Below are positions 24,420-24,822 of a stretch of DNA of 24,822 bases, one piece after another. The first letter of the stretch is position 1. Each line of letters starts with the position of its first letter. Below the pieces are notes generated by a model. That model was given only the letters and a program-made list of their open reading frames with translations. It did not search any database and had not been told where the DNA came from. The stretch lies in the NCBI RefSeq assembly GCF_949287625.1, contig NZ_CASEGO010000057.1:1-24822 (forward strand), read 5' to 3'. Source of the DNA: an uncultured Brachyspira sp. GTDB lineage: Bacteria; Spirochaetota; Brachyspiria; Brachyspirales; Brachyspiraceae. Both the position numbers and the translations under genes were made by a program.

Positions 24420-24734
24420 TATACCTAAACGACTATAATTTGTCAAAAAATAAATTTTTAAATTTTAGTATTTGTGGGAACTATCCCTACGAAGTACACA
24501 GTCGTGCCCGCTCTGCGTGCCTTCGGCAGCGAAAGGCTATATTTCAAGCTAAATTTGGTAATTTATTCTATATGTAAAACATAAATTAGTACTATTTAGT
24601 ATTATTTTTTACTTACACTTTCGCGAAGCGTATCCGAGCTTGTCGAGGATATAAGGTTCTTTGACGCTGTCCGCCTGTGGTGTGCGGCGGGAAAAAGAAC
24701 AACAAAAAATTGACAAACTTAAGAATTTTCAGTA
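24420..24734 (+). repeat. Long dispersed repeat, unit F of array 2
   Basis: The 315-bp unit matches unit B at its ends and unit A in the middle. From about 24537 it follows 7559-7690, with 24617-24666 identical to 7641-7690. Its right part, GTGTGCGGCGGGAAAAAGAAC, equals that of unit B. It is therefore a mosaic of the two array 1 units. Confidence 0.8.
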
Positions 24735-24822
24735 TATACCTAAACAAATATAATTTGTCAAATTTTAGTTATTTATAAATGTAATTATAATTTATTTGTA
24801 ACATAATATATTTTTATTAATT
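24735..24822 (+). repeat. Long dispersed repeat, unit G of array 2 (cut by window edge)
   Basis: The 88 visible bases match unit C at 8088-8175 closely, beginning TATACCTAAACAAATATA and including TTATTTGTAA and ATATATTTTTATTAAT. The unit continues beyond the window. Confidence 0.75.

Noticed and set aside
24241..24577. Two overlapping short open frames in repeat array 2
   Set aside because: Both are translations of repeat cores and ends, without protein motifs or ribosome sites.

Overview
The window is about 27% G+C on average, with coding strands rich in A/T-ending codons, Shine-Dalgarno motifs of the AAGGAG type and many small lipoproteins. Together with the gene content (GTP-type PEP carboxykinase, YedE selenium-type transporter, ankyrin-repeat exported protein) this suggests an intestinal spirochaete of the genus Brachyspira. 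The genus call is inference from style and remembered protein sequences; no search was run.

Layout. 1-2042: a defence-like edge. It holds the N-terminus of a type I restriction R subunit (minus strand, cut by the window edge), a small duplicated CxxC...CxxH zinc-finger protein, and a PD-(D/E)XK nuclease-like protein whose promoter sits inside a perfect palindrome. 2095-7120: a Pr6Pr-like membrane protein and carBA (pyrimidine/arginine carbamoyl phosphate synthesis) on the minus strand, with a terminator-like hairpin in the carA leader. 7363-8320: an array of long non-coding repeats with GC-rich cores. 8520-10573: the thrC-thrB operon. 10719-11714: a DUF3089 lipoprotein hydrolase. 11812-15269: a zinc/manganese-type ABC importer operon (binding protein, ATPase, permease), a co-transcribed OB-fold-like lipoprotein and a small upstream membrane protein with a His/Cys motif. 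15406-16014: a lipoprotein gene broken by one in-frame stop. 16192-17787: yedE and a TusA/YedF-like gene (sulfur/selenium trafficking), with an unusual structured region between them. 17880-19929: fucA-type aldolase and, divergently, an exported ankyrin protein. 19944-20507: two adjacent MITE-like elements with different terminal inverted repeats. 20529-20669: a truncated C_GCAxxG_C_C-type gene. 20686-23807: a polytopic membrane protein and pckG. 24092-24822: a second array of the same repeat family as at 7363.

Biology. Most genes are ordinary metabolism and transport: carbamoyl phosphate, threonine, PEP/oxaloacetate, fuculose phosphate, divalent metal and selenium/sulfur uptake. The most unusual content lies in (i) the repeat family, whose ends form inverted repeats and whose GC-rich modules are shared with an element of different ends; (ii) the yedE 3' region, where the UGA stop is followed by a GGU-loop hairpin at SECIS-like spacing, a 52-codon open extension and a 64-nt stem-loop; and (iii) the palindromic control regions of the defence-like genes at the left edge.
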